Assembly (NCBI RefSeq): GCF_039522365.1
Contig: NZ_BAAADJ010000063.1
Coordinates: forward strand, 62,001-126,000
Length of the DNA stretch: 64,000 nt
Reading direction: 5' to 3'
DNA from: Bacillus carboniphilus
GTDB lineage: Bacteria; Bacillota; Bacilli; Bacillales; JC228
Under the pieces are notes generated by a model. It saw nothing but the letters and a program-made list of their open reading frames with translations. It ran no database searches and was not told the DNA's origin. Below, piece after piece: positions 1 through 8,898 of this stretch. The position numbers and the translations under genes are program-made. Numbering within the stretch: position 1 is the stretch's first letter; each line of letters opens with the position of its first letter.

Positions 1-1433
1 GCAAGCTCTAATACCGACTCCAAGCTGCTTTCTCTCGCCCAATAACTGCCACGTAAGATTTCCGCAAATTCAGCAACCGCAGCTAAGAACTTGAGATCTT
101 CAGGGAGATTGTCTCCTTCAAATGATACGGCTTGGTTGATTTCCTCAACTTCACCCGTTTCATCATTAAAAAACCTTACTCTTACTTCTCCTAGTTCGGT
201 TGTATCATCCCTTAACTTCACTTCATATAGAGCCGTCACAGAATGACCCGCACCCACTTCTCCACCATCGACCGAATCATTTCTAAAATCCTCATCTCTT
301 ACATCACGGTTCTCATACCCTAATAAGCGATAACGGTCTACTTTAGCTGGATCAAATTCGACTTGAATTTTAGCATCCTTTGCGATTGTTTGGAGTGTAC
401 CGGTTAACTCCTCCATAAAGATTCTTCTCGCTTCTGAAAAACTGTCAATGTATGCGTAATTTCCATCTCCATCATTAGCAAGCTGCTCCATGAGGACATC
501 ATTATAGTTACCCATCCCAAAACCAAATGTGCTTAATGTAATGTCTTTTTTGGCATAGTCTTTAATCTTTTCCAAAATCTCCTCATGACCGGTTTCGCCG
601 ACATTCGCTACTCCATCAGAAGCTAAAATGACTCGGTTAATGGCACCTTCTGTAAAATATTCACGGGCTAGCTCATACCCCAGTGTTAGCCCCTCTTCTG
701 CATTTGTAGATCCTTCAGGTTGTAGTTCCTCAATAGCATCGAGAATTTTGTCTTTCTCATCAATACTTGTTGGGTTTAATACGACACGACCTCTTGAACC
801 ATAAACAACAATTCCTACTCGATCTTGTGGTTGTAATTCATCTACTAGAACTCTTAAGCTTTTCTTTACCAATTCCAAACGATTTTCGCGATTCATGGAT
901 CCTGATACATCAATGACAAAGATTAGATTCGCGTTTTTTCTCTCTTCCACTTCAATCTCTTTTCCCTTTATTCCAATACGCAACAAATGGTAGCCCTCAC
1001 CGAACGGAGACTTACCTCCATCTACATGGACGGCAAACGTGTCATTGGTTGGAGCTTTCATATTCGACTTAAAGTAATTCACAAATTCTTCTACTCGTAT
1101 AGCATCATCCGGTGGAAGCGATCCTCTTTTAATATAATTCCTCATGACGGAATACGAGCCAGTATCTACATCCATCGCAAATGTTGATAATGTGTCATCT
1201 TCAGTTGAAACAAATGGGTTTGTACCATATTCTTCAAAAATCATGTTATCAGTTTCTGAACCATTCCATATTGGGACCAGGATTTCTGCTTTTGAATCCA
1301 TTGAAGCCTCTTCCATGGTCTTTGCAGAATCGTGTACTTCATTTGAGAGAGATTCTGCCTCATCTTTCCCACTTTGACAAGCTGTTACGAATAGTGTCAG
1401 TACGACAAGAAATAGAACTCTAAAAAACGACAT
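1..1433 (-). CDS. VWA-domain lipoprotein, YfbK-like (C-terminus beyond left edge)
   Basis: The reading frame is open from the ATG at 1433 to the left edge, about 477 codons, so the C-terminus is missing. The N-terminus is a lipoprotein signal: a basic start, a hydrophobic run and a lipobox ending VTAC, so the mature protein should be anchored to the outer face of the membrane by that cysteine. A von Willebrand factor A domain follows, with a metal-binding MIDAS motif DVSGSMN near residue 180. The region nearest the edge, reading AEILRGSYWARES, matches in character the C-terminal domain (DUF3520) of YfbK-type VWA proteins. The family binds metal and is assumed to mediate protein-protein contacts; its role in Bacillus is not known to me. 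The family assignment is firm, the function is not. Confidence 0.85.
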   Translation of the reverse strand, partial: MSFFRVLFLVVLTLFVTACQSGKDEAESLSNEVHDSAKTMEEASMDSKAEILVPIWNGSETDNMIFEEYGTNPFVSTEDDTLSTFAMDVDTGSYSVMRNYIKRGSLPPDDAIRVEEFVNYFKSNMKAPTNDTFAVHVDGGKSPFGEGYHLLRIGIKGKEIEVEERKNANLIFVIDVSGSMNRENRLELVKKSLRVLVDELQPQDRVGIVVYGSRGRVVLNPTSIDEKDKILDAIEELQPEGSTNAEEGLTLGYELAREYFTEGAINRVILASDGVANVGETGHEEILEKIKDYAKKDITLSTFGFGMGNYNDVLMEQLANDGDGNYAYIDSFSEARRIFMEELTGTLQTIAKDAKIQVEFDPAKVDRYRLLGYENRDVRDEDFRNDSVDGGEVGAGHSVTALYEVKLRDDTTELGEVRVRFFNDETGEVEEINQAVSFEGDNLPEDLKFLAAVAEFAEILRGSYWARESSLESVLEL

Positions 1434-1522
1434 AGAAAATACCCCCTTTCACCATTGGTCGAAAAGGGGGCTTAGATTGTTACAAATATTTTACATTTTT
1501 ACACAAACATTTCTAATAAAAA

Positions 1523-2143
1523 CTAAACAATCCTCAAAATATCGCCAGGAACCTCAACCATAAAATCTGGCTTTTCCTTTTCAATTAGCTCTTTTGCATC
1601 GTATCCCCACTCTACCCAAATGACTTGGATTCCACTTTTTCGGCAGGCTACGATATCGCGAGCTTCGTCTCCCACATAAATAACTTCATTTGGTGATAAT
1701 CGGTTAGATTTTAAATATTTTTTTATCATCTTATCCTTACCAAAGATAAGACTGGAACACATGATTTCATCGATTTGATTGATCTGATGAGCCTGTAAAA
1801 ATTGTCGGATATTTTTTTCGTCATTCGATGAAATAATAGCAATCATATAGCCCTTTTTCTTTAGGTCTGAAAGTAACTGTCTAATTCCATCCACTAATAA
1901 AACTTGATTCATATTTTGTTTAAAGTGGCGGCTAAAATCATTTGCCATTAGCGGCAGCTTATGCATTGGGAAATTTAGTTTTTTGGCTCGCTCAATAATG
2001 GGCATTTTACGTATAGCTTCGACATCATCCCACTTTAGCTTATCAAATTTATATTTATCTGCTAATTTATTAAAAACGTTAATAAAAACTTTCTTAGAAT
2101 CTACTAGTGTTCCATCAAAATCAAATAATACGGATTTAATCAT
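1523..2143 (-). CDS. HAD-superfamily phosphatase, phosphoglycolate phosphatase-like
   Basis: About 206 residues. HAD motif I is DFDGTLVDS close to the N-terminus (nucleophile Asp plus acid/base Asp), motif II is the SSND region in the middle, and motif III/IV is the YVGDEARD segment that holds the magnesium-binding acids. A helical cap lies between motifs I and II, as in Gph/PpaX-type enzymes. The reaction is probably hydrolysis of a small phosphate ester; the substrate cannot be read from sequence. I chose the ATG at 2143, not the one at 2155, because GGGG lies six bases before it, whereas AAGG lies only two bases before the upstream ATG. A copy of a dispersed repeat lies just upstream, so the native promoter may lie in or beyond it. 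Confidence 0.85.
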   Translation of the reverse strand: MIKSVLFDFDGTLVDSKKVFINVFNKLADKYKFDKLKWDDVEAIRKMPIIERAKKLNFPMHKLPLMANDFSRHFKQNMNQVLLVDGIRQLLSDLKKKGYMIAIISSNDEKNIRQFLQAHQINQIDEIMCSSLIFGKDKMIKKYLKSNRLSPNEVIYVGDEARDIVACRKSGIQVIWVEWGYDAKELIEKEKPDFMVEVPGDILRIV

Positions 2144-2169
2144 CCTGTTCCCCATTTCCTTTTCTTCCT

Positions 2170-2298
2170 ATTATATAAAGAAAACTCGCCGATTGGCTAG
2201 CCTTTAGGCGAAGACAGAGGCGTAGTTGCCCTTATACTATATACCTTGAAATTTTTCCTACGTCGAATTACTTCTTTGCTAAAATTTTATACTTCCTT
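2170..2298. repeat. 127-bp dispersed intergenic element, copy 1
   Basis: This segment is repeated, with roughly four fifths of bases alike by eye, at 48568-48695 in the same orientation. Both copies begin TATAAAGAAAACTCGCC and share the core GCCTTTAGGCGAAGACAGAGG, then end near AAAATTTTATACTT. The core contains a small hairpin GCCTTTAGGC, and the better-kept copy 2 also has CTCGCCGATTGGCGAG. The ends are weak inverted repeats around TATAAA. It encodes nothing convincing. It lies between trhO and the HAD gene, so it forms the 5' region of the HAD gene. Confidence 0.75.
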
Positions 2299-2308
2299 AT
2301 AGTGCACC

Positions 2309-2340
2309 AAAATACCCGCTCCTCGATAGAAGCGGGTTTC
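2309..2340 (-). terminator. Rho-independent terminator of trhO
   Basis: On the minus strand an ACCCGCTTC arm pairs with GGAGCGGGT across a six-base loop and is followed by ATTTT. It lies just after the trhO stop codon. Confidence 0.75.
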
Positions 2341-2352
2341 ATTTAATGTATA

Positions 2353-3327
2353 TTAGGCTTGAACAGATTTTTCATTCTCAATCTTTTGAAGTCTTTCTTC
2401 AACCTGTTCTTTATTGAGGCCGTGTTCCACTACATAGCGGTTTCTTGGGTGTACACGACATTCGTGAGAACAAGAACGCATATATTTATGTTCACTTTCC
2501 TCAGAGGCTAGAATTTGTTTGTTGCACTCTGGGTTTGCACAATTAACGTAACGTTCACAAGGTTCACCAGTGAAGTAGTCTTTTCCTACAATCACATGCT
2601 CTTTACGGTTAACAGGTACGGCGATTCTTTCATCGAATACATAAAGCTGTCCATCCCACAGGTCACCTTGAACTTCAGGGTCTTTACCATACGTTACAAC
2701 ACCACCGTGAAGTTGACCAACATCTTCGAAACCCTCACGTTTTAACCAACCAGAGAATTTTTCGCAACGAATTCCACCCGTACAATACGTTAAAATTCGT
2801 TTACCCTCTAGAAGTTCCCTGTTTTCACGAACCCAGTTTGGAGTATCGCGGAACGTTTCAACATCAGGACGAATCGCACCTCTAATGTGTCCTAAATCAT
2901 ATTCATATGTGTTCCGAACATCTAACACGATTGTATTTTCTTCTTGCATTCTCTTATAAAATTCTTTTGGTTCTAGATATTCCCCTGTTAATTCTTTAGG
3001 GTTGATATCATCTTCCAGACGTAGTGTAACAAGCTCTGGTCTAGGACGCACATGCATTTTCTTAAAAGCATGTCCATCTGATTCATCAATTTTGAAGACC
3101 ATGTCAGCGAACATCGGGTCATTTTTCATAGCTTCCATGTACTGATTTGTTTGTTCGACCGTACCAGAAACCGTACCATTGATCCCTTCATTCGCAACCA
3201 GAATTCTACCTTTTAGTCCAATTTCTTTACAAAATTTCAAGTGAGCTTTTGCAAACTCTTCAGGATTTTCAATCGTTACATAGTGATAATACAATAATAC
3301 TCTGTAAGCTTTCTCTGTCATTTTCAA
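2353..3327 (-). CDS. trhO: tRNA uridine(34) hydroxylase TrhO (rhodanese-like, YbfQ-type)
   Basis: A 322-324 residue protein. The N-terminal part (LLYYHYVTI, then [13 protein letters not shown]) is the acylphosphatase-like domain of the TrhO/YceA family. The central rhodanese domain carries the CTGGIRCEK loop with its catalytic cysteine, and the C-terminus has a cysteine-rich segment ([10 protein letters not shown], then CSHECR) typical of the Firmicute members. The family hydroxylates uridine 34 of certain tRNAs to 5-hydroxyuridine, using prephenate-independent chemistry with oxygen; it acts in the cytosol. The start is either the TTG at 3327 or the ATG at 3321; GGTGG lies four bases before the first and ten before the second, so it is not decided. 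It appears to be a single-gene unit closed by its own terminator. Confidence 0.93.
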   Translation of the reverse strand: MKMTEKAYRVLLYYHYVTIENPEEFAKAHLKFCKEIGLKGRILVANEGINGTVSGTVEQTNQYMEAMKNDPMFADMVFKIDESDGHAFKKMHVRPRPELVTLRLEDDINPKELTGEYLEPKEFYKRMQEENTIVLDVRNTYEYDLGHIRGAIRPDVETFRDTPNWVRENRELLEGKRILTYCTGGIRCEKFSGWLKREGFEDVGQLHGGVVTYGKDPEVQGDLWDGQLYVFDERIAVPVNRKEHVIVGKDYFTGEPCERYVNCANPECNKQILASEESEHKYMRSCSHECRVHPRNRYVVEHGLNKEQVEERLQKIENEKSVQA

Positions 3328-3447
3328 TCAACCACCTGTTAATTTATATTTGCAAGATATAAATGTACGAAGGCTGGATACACTTTTCTTACAGTTGAAT
3401 ATTGTATTCCTTTATTGCGAAAAAATCAAGGTAATTCGATTTCCAAT

Positions 3448-4329
3448 TTAATGGATATCTCGTTTTTTGAACCGACCACCTTTGACATCATGAATATCTC
3501 CCACAGCAAGGAATGCTGATGGATCAATGTCATCCACGATACTTTTTAGCTTTGCTTCTTCAAGACGCGTAATGACACAAAAAATCACTTGTTTGCTGTC
3601 ACCTGTATAGGCCCCTTGACCATTTAAATAAGTAACGCCTCTACCTAACCGATCATTAAGTGCATTGGCAATTTCTTTATGAAAGTCACTAATAATCCAA
3701 ACCGACTTAGAAGACTCAAATCCTTCAATTGTAATATCAATCATTTTATATGCGATAAAGTAAGCGATGAGTGAGTACATCGCATTTTCCCAACCAAAAA
3801 CAAATCCTGCACTACCCAAAATAAATAAGTTAAAAAACATAACCACTTCTCCAACAGAAAAAGGTGTCTTCTTATTAAAGAGAATTGCTAGGATTTCAGT
3901 TCCATCCAGTGAACCACTGTTCCGAATAACCAGCCCCACACCAATTCCAAGAATAATTCCACCGAAGACAGCAGCTAACAGTGGATCATCTGTTAACCCT
4001 GGTACGGGGTGTAAAAATTGTGTGGATATGGACAGAATCGTGATCCCACCTAATGTAGTGAATGCAAATGTCTTCCCTATTTGCTTATAACCCAAGAAAA
4101 AGAAAGGTAGGTTTAGGAAAAATAGAAAAAGACCGAGTTTAATCCCAGTTAAATGAGAAAAAATAATCGAAATACCGACGATTCCACCATCAATGATTTG
4201 ATTGGGAACTAGGAAGATTTCAAGTCCCACTGCTACAAAAATAGCTCCGAGTGGAACAAAGATGAGGCTTTTTAATAGCTTTCCTTTCGATAATTTTTTG
4301 TGTTGTATTTTTGCTAACTCTGATTCCAT
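3448..4329 (-). CDS. YitT-family membrane protein (DUF161/DUF2179)
   Basis: A protein of about 293 residues with five or six hydrophobic segments in the first two thirds, including glycine-rich helices (GGIILGIGVGLVIR) with the SGSLDGTEI loop that marks the YitT/YpjC/YqfU family. The last 85 residues form a soluble cytosolic DUF2179 domain. Members are polytopic inner membrane proteins of unproven transport function that occur in several copies in Bacillus genomes. I start at the ATG at 4329 because GGAG lies seven bases upstream; a GTG two codons earlier is less well placed. There is no obvious terminator on its 3' side. Confidence 0.88.
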   Translation of the reverse strand: MESELAKIQHKKLSKGKLLKSLIFVPLGAIFVAVGLEIFLVPNQIIDGGIVGISIIFSHLTGIKLGLFLFFLNLPFFFLGYKQIGKTFAFTTLGGITILSISTQFLHPVPGLTDDPLLAAVFGGIILGIGVGLVIRNSGSLDGTEILAILFNKKTPFSVGEVVMFFNLFILGSAGFVFGWENAMYSLIAYFIAYKMIDITIEGFESSKSVWIISDFHKEIANALNDRLGRGVTYLNGQGAYTGDSKQVIFCVITRLEEAKLKSIVDDIDPSAFLAVGDIHDVKGGRFKKRDIH

Positions 4330-4921
4330 TGGCACTCTCCGTTCTCTATGAGATTAATTAAAAGGAAAATAAAATAGGGGATGTTGTGAGGTGATTTTTG
4401 AATCTACTTTACTAATATTTTATCATAAGTTTAAAAATTCCAGTTAATTCAGAATCGTGGATTGTGTGTTCGCAAGGTTTGGCCGGTCCTATATGCGGAC
4501 TCTGGTTCCGCTATTTGTTCAAAAAACCATGTTTCCGATGGTTATCCGGACTCTGGTTCCGTTATTCAGTCATTTTCATGTCAAAAAACCCCTCTAAACT
4601 ACCAAATAGCGGATTGTGTGTCCGCTCGCACCCCGAAAACCGGCTTTTTTTTAAAATAACGGATCGTGTGTCCGGCTAGAACCCCGCAGTCCATGCAAGC
4701 GGACATAGGTTCCGCTATTTGCCCTAAAAACCATGCATTCGATGGTTATCCGGACTGAGGTTCCGTTATTCAGTCATTTTCATGTCAAAAACCCCTCTAA
4801 ACTGCCAAATAGCGGATTGTGTGTCCGCTCGCACCCCGAAAACCGGCTTTTTAATTAAAATAACGGATCGTGTGTCCGGCTAAACCCGCTGGTTCTAATT
4901 TGTGTACAAAGCCCTTCCCAC
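4330..4921. repeat. CGGA-N7-TCCG palindrome cluster with a 204-bp tandem duplication
   Basis: This gap holds no credible gene. It contains eight or so 17-bp imperfect palindromes of the form RCGGA-N7-TCCGY, most flanked on one side by AATA or TATT, for example GCGGACTCTGGTTCCGC at 4495 and GCGGATTGTGTGTCCGC near 4613. A block from 4495 to about 4690 is repeated almost exactly from 4699 to about 4887, an offset of 204 bp. The same palindrome occurs in the gaps at 11885-12062 and 34725-34965. The cluster lies downstream of the S9 peptidase terminator and upstream of yitT. Confidence 0.85.
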
Positions 4922-4954
4922 AAAAAAAGAAGCCAACCCCTTCAGGCTGACTTC
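4922..4954 (-). terminator. Terminator of the S9 peptidase gene
   Basis: On the minus strand GAAGTCAGCC pairs with GGTTGGCTTC (with G-U pairs) around a short loop, followed by seven T residues. It lies just downstream of the peptidase stop codon at 4967. Confidence 0.85.
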
Positions 4955-4966
4955 ATGCTGTTGCAT

Positions 4967-6796
4967 TTATCGTAAATAACGGTCTAAAAACGTAACAATC
5001 CCTTCATACCCTCTTTTTCGATTCTCACGCTTCGTAAATCCATGCCCCTCATCGTCAAATACAATATATTCGACCGGCACTTGATTTTTCTCAAGAATTT
5101 CAACAATTTCATCGGATTCAACTTTTAGAACACGAGGGTCATTGGCTCCCTGCAAAACAATCAAAGGCTTCGTAATTTTGTCAGCATGGAACAGCGGCGA
5201 GATACTTCGAATGTAGTCTGTTTGAGTATAAGGATTCCCCAGCTTTTGATAGAGAGCATCACGGAAAGATTCCCACCAAGAAGGGATGCTCTTTAATGTA
5301 CGCTCCCAGTTGGAAACACCGAAAATATCGACACCCACTTTAAACTCATCTGGACGGAAAGCTAATGCAGCCAGAACCATATAACCGCCATAGCTTCCAC
5401 CAAAGATGCCAATCCTATCAGCATCGATATGGGCTAAGGTTTGAAGATATGTTTTTCCTTCTACACAATCAGCTAAATCAATCTCTCCATGCTTTAAATC
5501 AGCTGCCTTAAAGAAAGTCTTCCCATATCCAGAACTTCCTCGGTTGTTGACCGCAAGTATAGCGTAACCTTGGTTCGCTAAATACTGGAACTGCAGGTTA
5601 TAATCAAGTCTAGATTGACCACCAGGACCACCATGGACAAATACTAGGGCAGGAGCCTTTTCACCTTCTACAAGGTGTGGCTTATAATAAATCGCAGGAA
5701 TCTCTAGGCCATCAAATGATGAATAACGAATCACTTCCGCCTTCACCAAATCGCTTTCTTCAATAGACGGATTCAATGTACTAGTTAATGGCTTCATTTC
5801 TTGTGACTCTAGATTATAAGCATATAAGTTGTTAGGTGATGTCGGACTATTTAGTAGGAAGCTTATTGTTTTTTCATCCTGTGAAACTTTGATACTGGTA
5901 ATCTGTCCTACAGGAACATCATTCATTTGTACTTTTTGGCCAGAGCGCATATCAAGAATGGATATTTCCGTTCGAGCATCCACATTTGTACTGTACAGAA
6001 GATAGGTAAACTGCTTGGAGAAACGAGCATTCATAATATCCCAATCTTCTTTGGCTATTACTTGTTCTTCTCCCGTTACTGTGTCCCATTTCTTAAGGTA
6101 TAAAAATTCATATCCCTCATCAGAAAGGTAGTACAGTTCCTTAGAATCCTGACTAAATGTTTGAGGTTGTGATTGGAATTCTCCCTCTCCCTTACTAACA
6201 CACTTGGTTTCCCCTGTTTCCACATCGTATAAATACAAGGTTGAATGATTACTATTGATTACCTTACTTAATGCGATGCATTTTTTATCAGGTGAAATAG
6301 CTCCGAACTCATAACCTTCTTTATCTTCAAATAGAACACGAGATTTAAAGGTCCCCACACTCATTTCATAAACATCCATGAAACGTGGATCCCGCTTATT
6401 CGATCCATAGAAAAAGGACTGACCATCCTGACTCCAGCTATAAAATATAGCGCGTTCCTTCTCATCCGTTGTTAGTTCAGTTACCTCACCATTTTCGTTA
6501 CAAACGTATAAATGGAAAATTTCATTTCCGCCTTTGTCACTTAAATAAAGGAAACGATCGTCATTCGGGAAATAGGATACCGGGAACACGTTGTTTTCCG
6601 TTGAGGCTGTTAACTGCTTAATTACCTTGTCTTGTATAGATACACTAAACGCATTGTATACTCCAGTCTTATCACTTGAGTAAAGGACCTTATCTCCTTT
6701 ATAGGAAAGTGAGTTATACATGATAGATTCAGAGTTTAAAAAGTCATCAATGGAATAGCGATTAACCTTATGGTTTTCTTTCGTATAATTGTTCAT
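4967..6796 (-). CDS. S9-family serine peptidase (acylaminoacyl/dipeptidyl peptidase type)
   Basis: A 609-residue protein. The N-terminal 350 residues form a beta-propeller of repeated WSQDG/SPDKK-like blades, and the C-terminal 250 residues form an alpha/beta hydrolase. The catalytic triad is visible: Ser in GGSYGGYM, Asp in GANDPRV and His in DEGHGF, and the oxyanion region is HGGPGG. There is no signal peptide, so it is cytosolic and probably trims short peptides. A longer frame begins at 6889, but GGGGGACAAGAT directly precedes the ATG at 6796, and the extra N-terminal residues would not fit the family. It stands alone with its own terminator. Confidence 0.92.
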   Translation of the reverse strand: MNNYTKENHKVNRYSIDDFLNSESIMYNSLSYKGDKVLYSSDKTGVYNAFSVSIQDKVIKQLTASTENNVFPVSYFPNDDRFLYLSDKGGNEIFHLYVCNENGEVTELTTDEKERAIFYSWSQDGQSFFYGSNKRDPRFMDVYEMSVGTFKSRVLFEDKEGYEFGAISPDKKCIALSKVINSNHSTLYLYDVETGETKCVSKGEGEFQSQPQTFSQDSKELYYLSDEGYEFLYLKKWDTVTGEEQVIAKEDWDIMNARFSKQFTYLLYSTNVDARTEISILDMRSGQKVQMNDVPVGQITSIKVSQDEKTISFLLNSPTSPNNLYAYNLESQEMKPLTSTLNPSIEESDLVKAEVIRYSSFDGLEIPAIYYKPHLVEGEKAPALVFVHGGPGGQSRLDYNLQFQYLANQGYAILAVNNRGSSGYGKTFFKAADLKHGEIDLADCVEGKTYLQTLAHIDADRIGIFGGSYGGYMVLAALAFRPDEFKVGVDIFGVSNWERTLKSIPSWWESFRDALYQKLGNPYTQTDYIRSISPLFHADKITKPLIVLQGANDPRVLKVESDEIVEILEKNQVPVEYIVFDDEGHGFTKRENRKRGYEGIVTFLDRYLR

Positions 6797-6854
6797 ATCT
6801 TGTCCCCCTTTTTTTACATATCCATTACTTCCACATGCAAGAACATTTCTCCTT

Positions 6855-7016
6855 CTATTGAACAGATTCAAGATCGTTTGGATTAACATGCATCAGAAAA
6901 TCAATCTTTGCATCCCCATTACTATATCCACTACCATTATAGGATAGCTTTGCGTTTACTATATTTCCTTTTTCATCGTATTCAGTCACACCAAACATCA
7001 TAGTTGGAGGAGCCAT
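6855..7016 (-). pseudogene. 53-codon ORF, possible gene remnant
   Basis: An ATG at 7016 opens a frame of 53 codons ending at the TAG at 6855. It reads MAPPTMMFGVTEYDEKG and contains a DEKGNIV-like segment of the sort seen in beta-rich extracellular domains, but I do not recognise it. It starts only about 10 bases beyond the terminator of the upstream kinase gene and has no ribosome binding site. It could be the tail of a decayed gene or chance. Confidence 0.25.
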
Positions 7017-7021
7017 GAAAC

Positions 7022-7048
7022 TAAAAAAGGAAGGCTCAGCCTCCCTTT
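7022..7048 (-). terminator. Terminator of the kinase-STAS gene
   Basis: On the minus strand AAGGGAGGC and GCCTTCCTT pair around TGA and are followed by six T residues. The stem begins at the stop codon of the kinase gene. Confidence 0.85.
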
Positions 7049-8642
7049 AATTAAGTATTTTCTTGTCTTTCTTCGGGGGATTAGCCTCGTTCGCAACCCA
7101 TATATAGTCTTTTAGAGCTAGCTGCAATGTTCCCTTTGTATCAGCTTTCTTTTCAAAGCTGATGCCTGAACCTACAATCGTTCTGACTAGGTCAGGGTGC
7201 ACCCCAGTAATCACTGTTTTACAACCCATTAGTGAAATACCATCAATAATTTTCATGAAATGCTCAATGGTCTCCGTAGTCATAAGGCCAACACCGGATA
7301 AATCCATAATAAGAGTATGTATTCGTTGGCGACTCACCTCATGGATGACTTTTTCTTCAATGGTCTGAACTCGATAGGAGTCCATTTCCCCGATGATAGG
7401 TAAAATACTTATGTATGGAGAAATCGGGATAATCGGAACAGAGAGGCTTTCCACTAACTTTCTTTGTGATTGTAGCTGTTCGTCTTTATATTTAGAGTAG
7501 CTAATAAAGAAATAGTTAAGGAACTGGTCAAACAATTCGTTAATATTCTTTTCGAGTGTAAAAAAGTCTTCTAACTCCATTTGGGGATTACCTTTTAGTT
7601 TGAAGTTATAGAGAAAATCCCAAAGCGTTCTTCGGATTGCCTGAACCCACTCAAGCTTGAAAGCTAGCGTTAAGGAATATTTCGCCCATAAAACGCCTTC
7701 TTGTTTAGCAAATTGAATTAACTCATTTTCTCGCCCTTCTACTACATAGAATGATAGAACTTGAGCATTATCTAGTAGATTGATATTTCCGATTTCGAGG
7801 ATTTCCTCAATTTTATCTTTTACATTAATGGCTTGTGCAAGCAGACGATCCTCAAAGGAATCTCTGTTTTCTCTTACAAAGTCTTTAATGGTATAGCTTT
7901 CTTCGTATTTTAAATCCAACTTGACCACTCCTCTTTTTCTTGTTGAAAGACTTTTAGGTAGAGATAGTGTGAATTGCGTCCCTACTCCTTCCTCGCTCTC
8001 GACTTGAATGTGCCCACCATGTTGGTACACAACTGAGAATACTTGAGTCAAGCCCATTCCTGTCCCCTGATTCTTTGTTGAAAAGAACGGTGTACCTAAA
8101 ATGGCAATTTTCTCTTTTGGAATCCCGATGCCAGAGTCTTTGATTTCCAAAAAGATTTCTTTCTCTGTAGCATATTGCTTTATTTCAATCTTACCCTTTC
8201 CAGGGATGGACTCAAATGCATTTTTGATCAGATTAAAAAAAGCTTTCTTAAACTGATTTTTCTTTCCATATACCGTTGCATCATCGTTTTTCAAATCGAC
8301 GACTAATTCTACTTCATAGATTTTGTCCTGAAATAAATTTAGTACGGACTGGAGTTCAACCGCTACAAGGAAAGTTTGACTTTCTTCTTCCTCTAAGTCA
8401 GGTTTAGAAACCTGGAGAAGGTTATTTAACGTCGTTAGCGCATTCTCTAACTCAGATTGTGCAATTTCTATGTATTCTTTCTTACCCTCGTTTTCTAGTA
8501 GCTGCAAAAAGCCCTTCACAGCGGTTAGTGGATTCCGGACTTCGTGTGCAATACCTGCTGCAACTTGACCTACTGATGCTAATTGACTTAAATGATGGTT
8601 ATTATTGCGTCTATCCTGACTATCATCATGTTGATCTGCCAC
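7047..8642 (-). CDS. Histidine kinase fused to an RsbR-like STAS domain
   Basis: About 531 residues, no membrane segment. The N-terminus goes directly into a HisKA domain with the phospho-acceptor His in GIAHEVRNPL (about residue 34). An ATPase domain follows with an N box (NLIKNAFE), G1 box (DSGIGIP) and G2 box (GTGMGLTQV), ending near residue 235. A middle helical region of about 180 residues resembles the N-terminal sensor half of RsbR-type proteins. The C-terminal 110 residues form a STAS domain with the DLSGVGLMTTETI motif, where RsbR and RsbS carry phosphorylated Ser/Thr. The kinase half resembles KinA-E/sporulation-type kinases without their PAS or membrane sensors. No response regulator is next to it. 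I start at the GTG at 8642, with GGAGG seven bases before it; the TTG before it is an alternative. The domain order is inferred from motifs. Confidence 0.85.
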   Translation of the reverse strand: MADQHDDSQDRRNNNHHLSQLASVGQVAAGIAHEVRNPLTAVKGFLQLLENEGKKEYIEIAQSELENALTTLNNLLQVSKPDLEEEESQTFLVAVELQSVLNLFQDKIYEVELVVDLKNDDATVYGKKNQFKKAFFNLIKNAFESIPGKGKIEIKQYATEKEIFLEIKDSGIGIPKEKIAILGTPFFSTKNQGTGMGLTQVFSVVYQHGGHIQVESEEGVGTQFTLSLPKSLSTRKRGVVKLDLKYEESYTIKDFVRENRDSFEDRLLAQAINVKDKIEEILEIGNINLLDNAQVLSFYVVEGRENELIQFAKQEGVLWAKYSLTLAFKLEWVQAIRRTLWDFLYNFKLKGNPQMELEDFFTLEKNINELFDQFLNYFFISYSKYKDEQLQSQRKLVESLSVPIIPISPYISILPIIGEMDSYRVQTIEEKVIHEVSRQRIHTLIMDLSGVGLMTTETIEHFMKIIDGISLMGCKTVITGVHPDLVRTIVGSGISFEKKADTKGTLQLALKDYIWVANEANPPKKDKKILN

Positions 8643-8863
8643 CAAAGCTCCTCCTTATTTATTTATGAGATGTTTCATGATAACCTTTTACCAAGTAAGT
8701 TGAGTTGAATAAAGTATAAATATTATAAAAAGTAAGTACAAGATAGTAGTCACAACATTTATTGCTGAAAATTACAAAAATATGTACCTTTACTATACTA
8801 CAAAAATGTTGGAAAGAAATACAAATTTGCAAATTTATAAGGGATTCTGTATATTTTCTCCTT

Positions 8864-8893
8864 TAAAAAGCCAGCCCCAAAATGGACTGACTT
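8864..8893 (-). terminator. Terminator of yhbH
   Basis: On the minus strand AGTCAGTCC pairs with GGGGCTGGCT around ATTTT and is followed by TTTTT. It begins just after the yhbH stop codon. Confidence 0.8.
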
Positions 8894-8898
8894 CCAAA

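Noticed and set aside
2170-2298. Small protein-coding gene within the 127-bp element
   Set aside because: The short frames differ between the two copies and have no ribosome site.
4462-4679. Frames of 65-71 codons in the CGGA cluster
   Set aside because: They read through palindromic repeats in two overlapping frames and have no ribosome site or family character.
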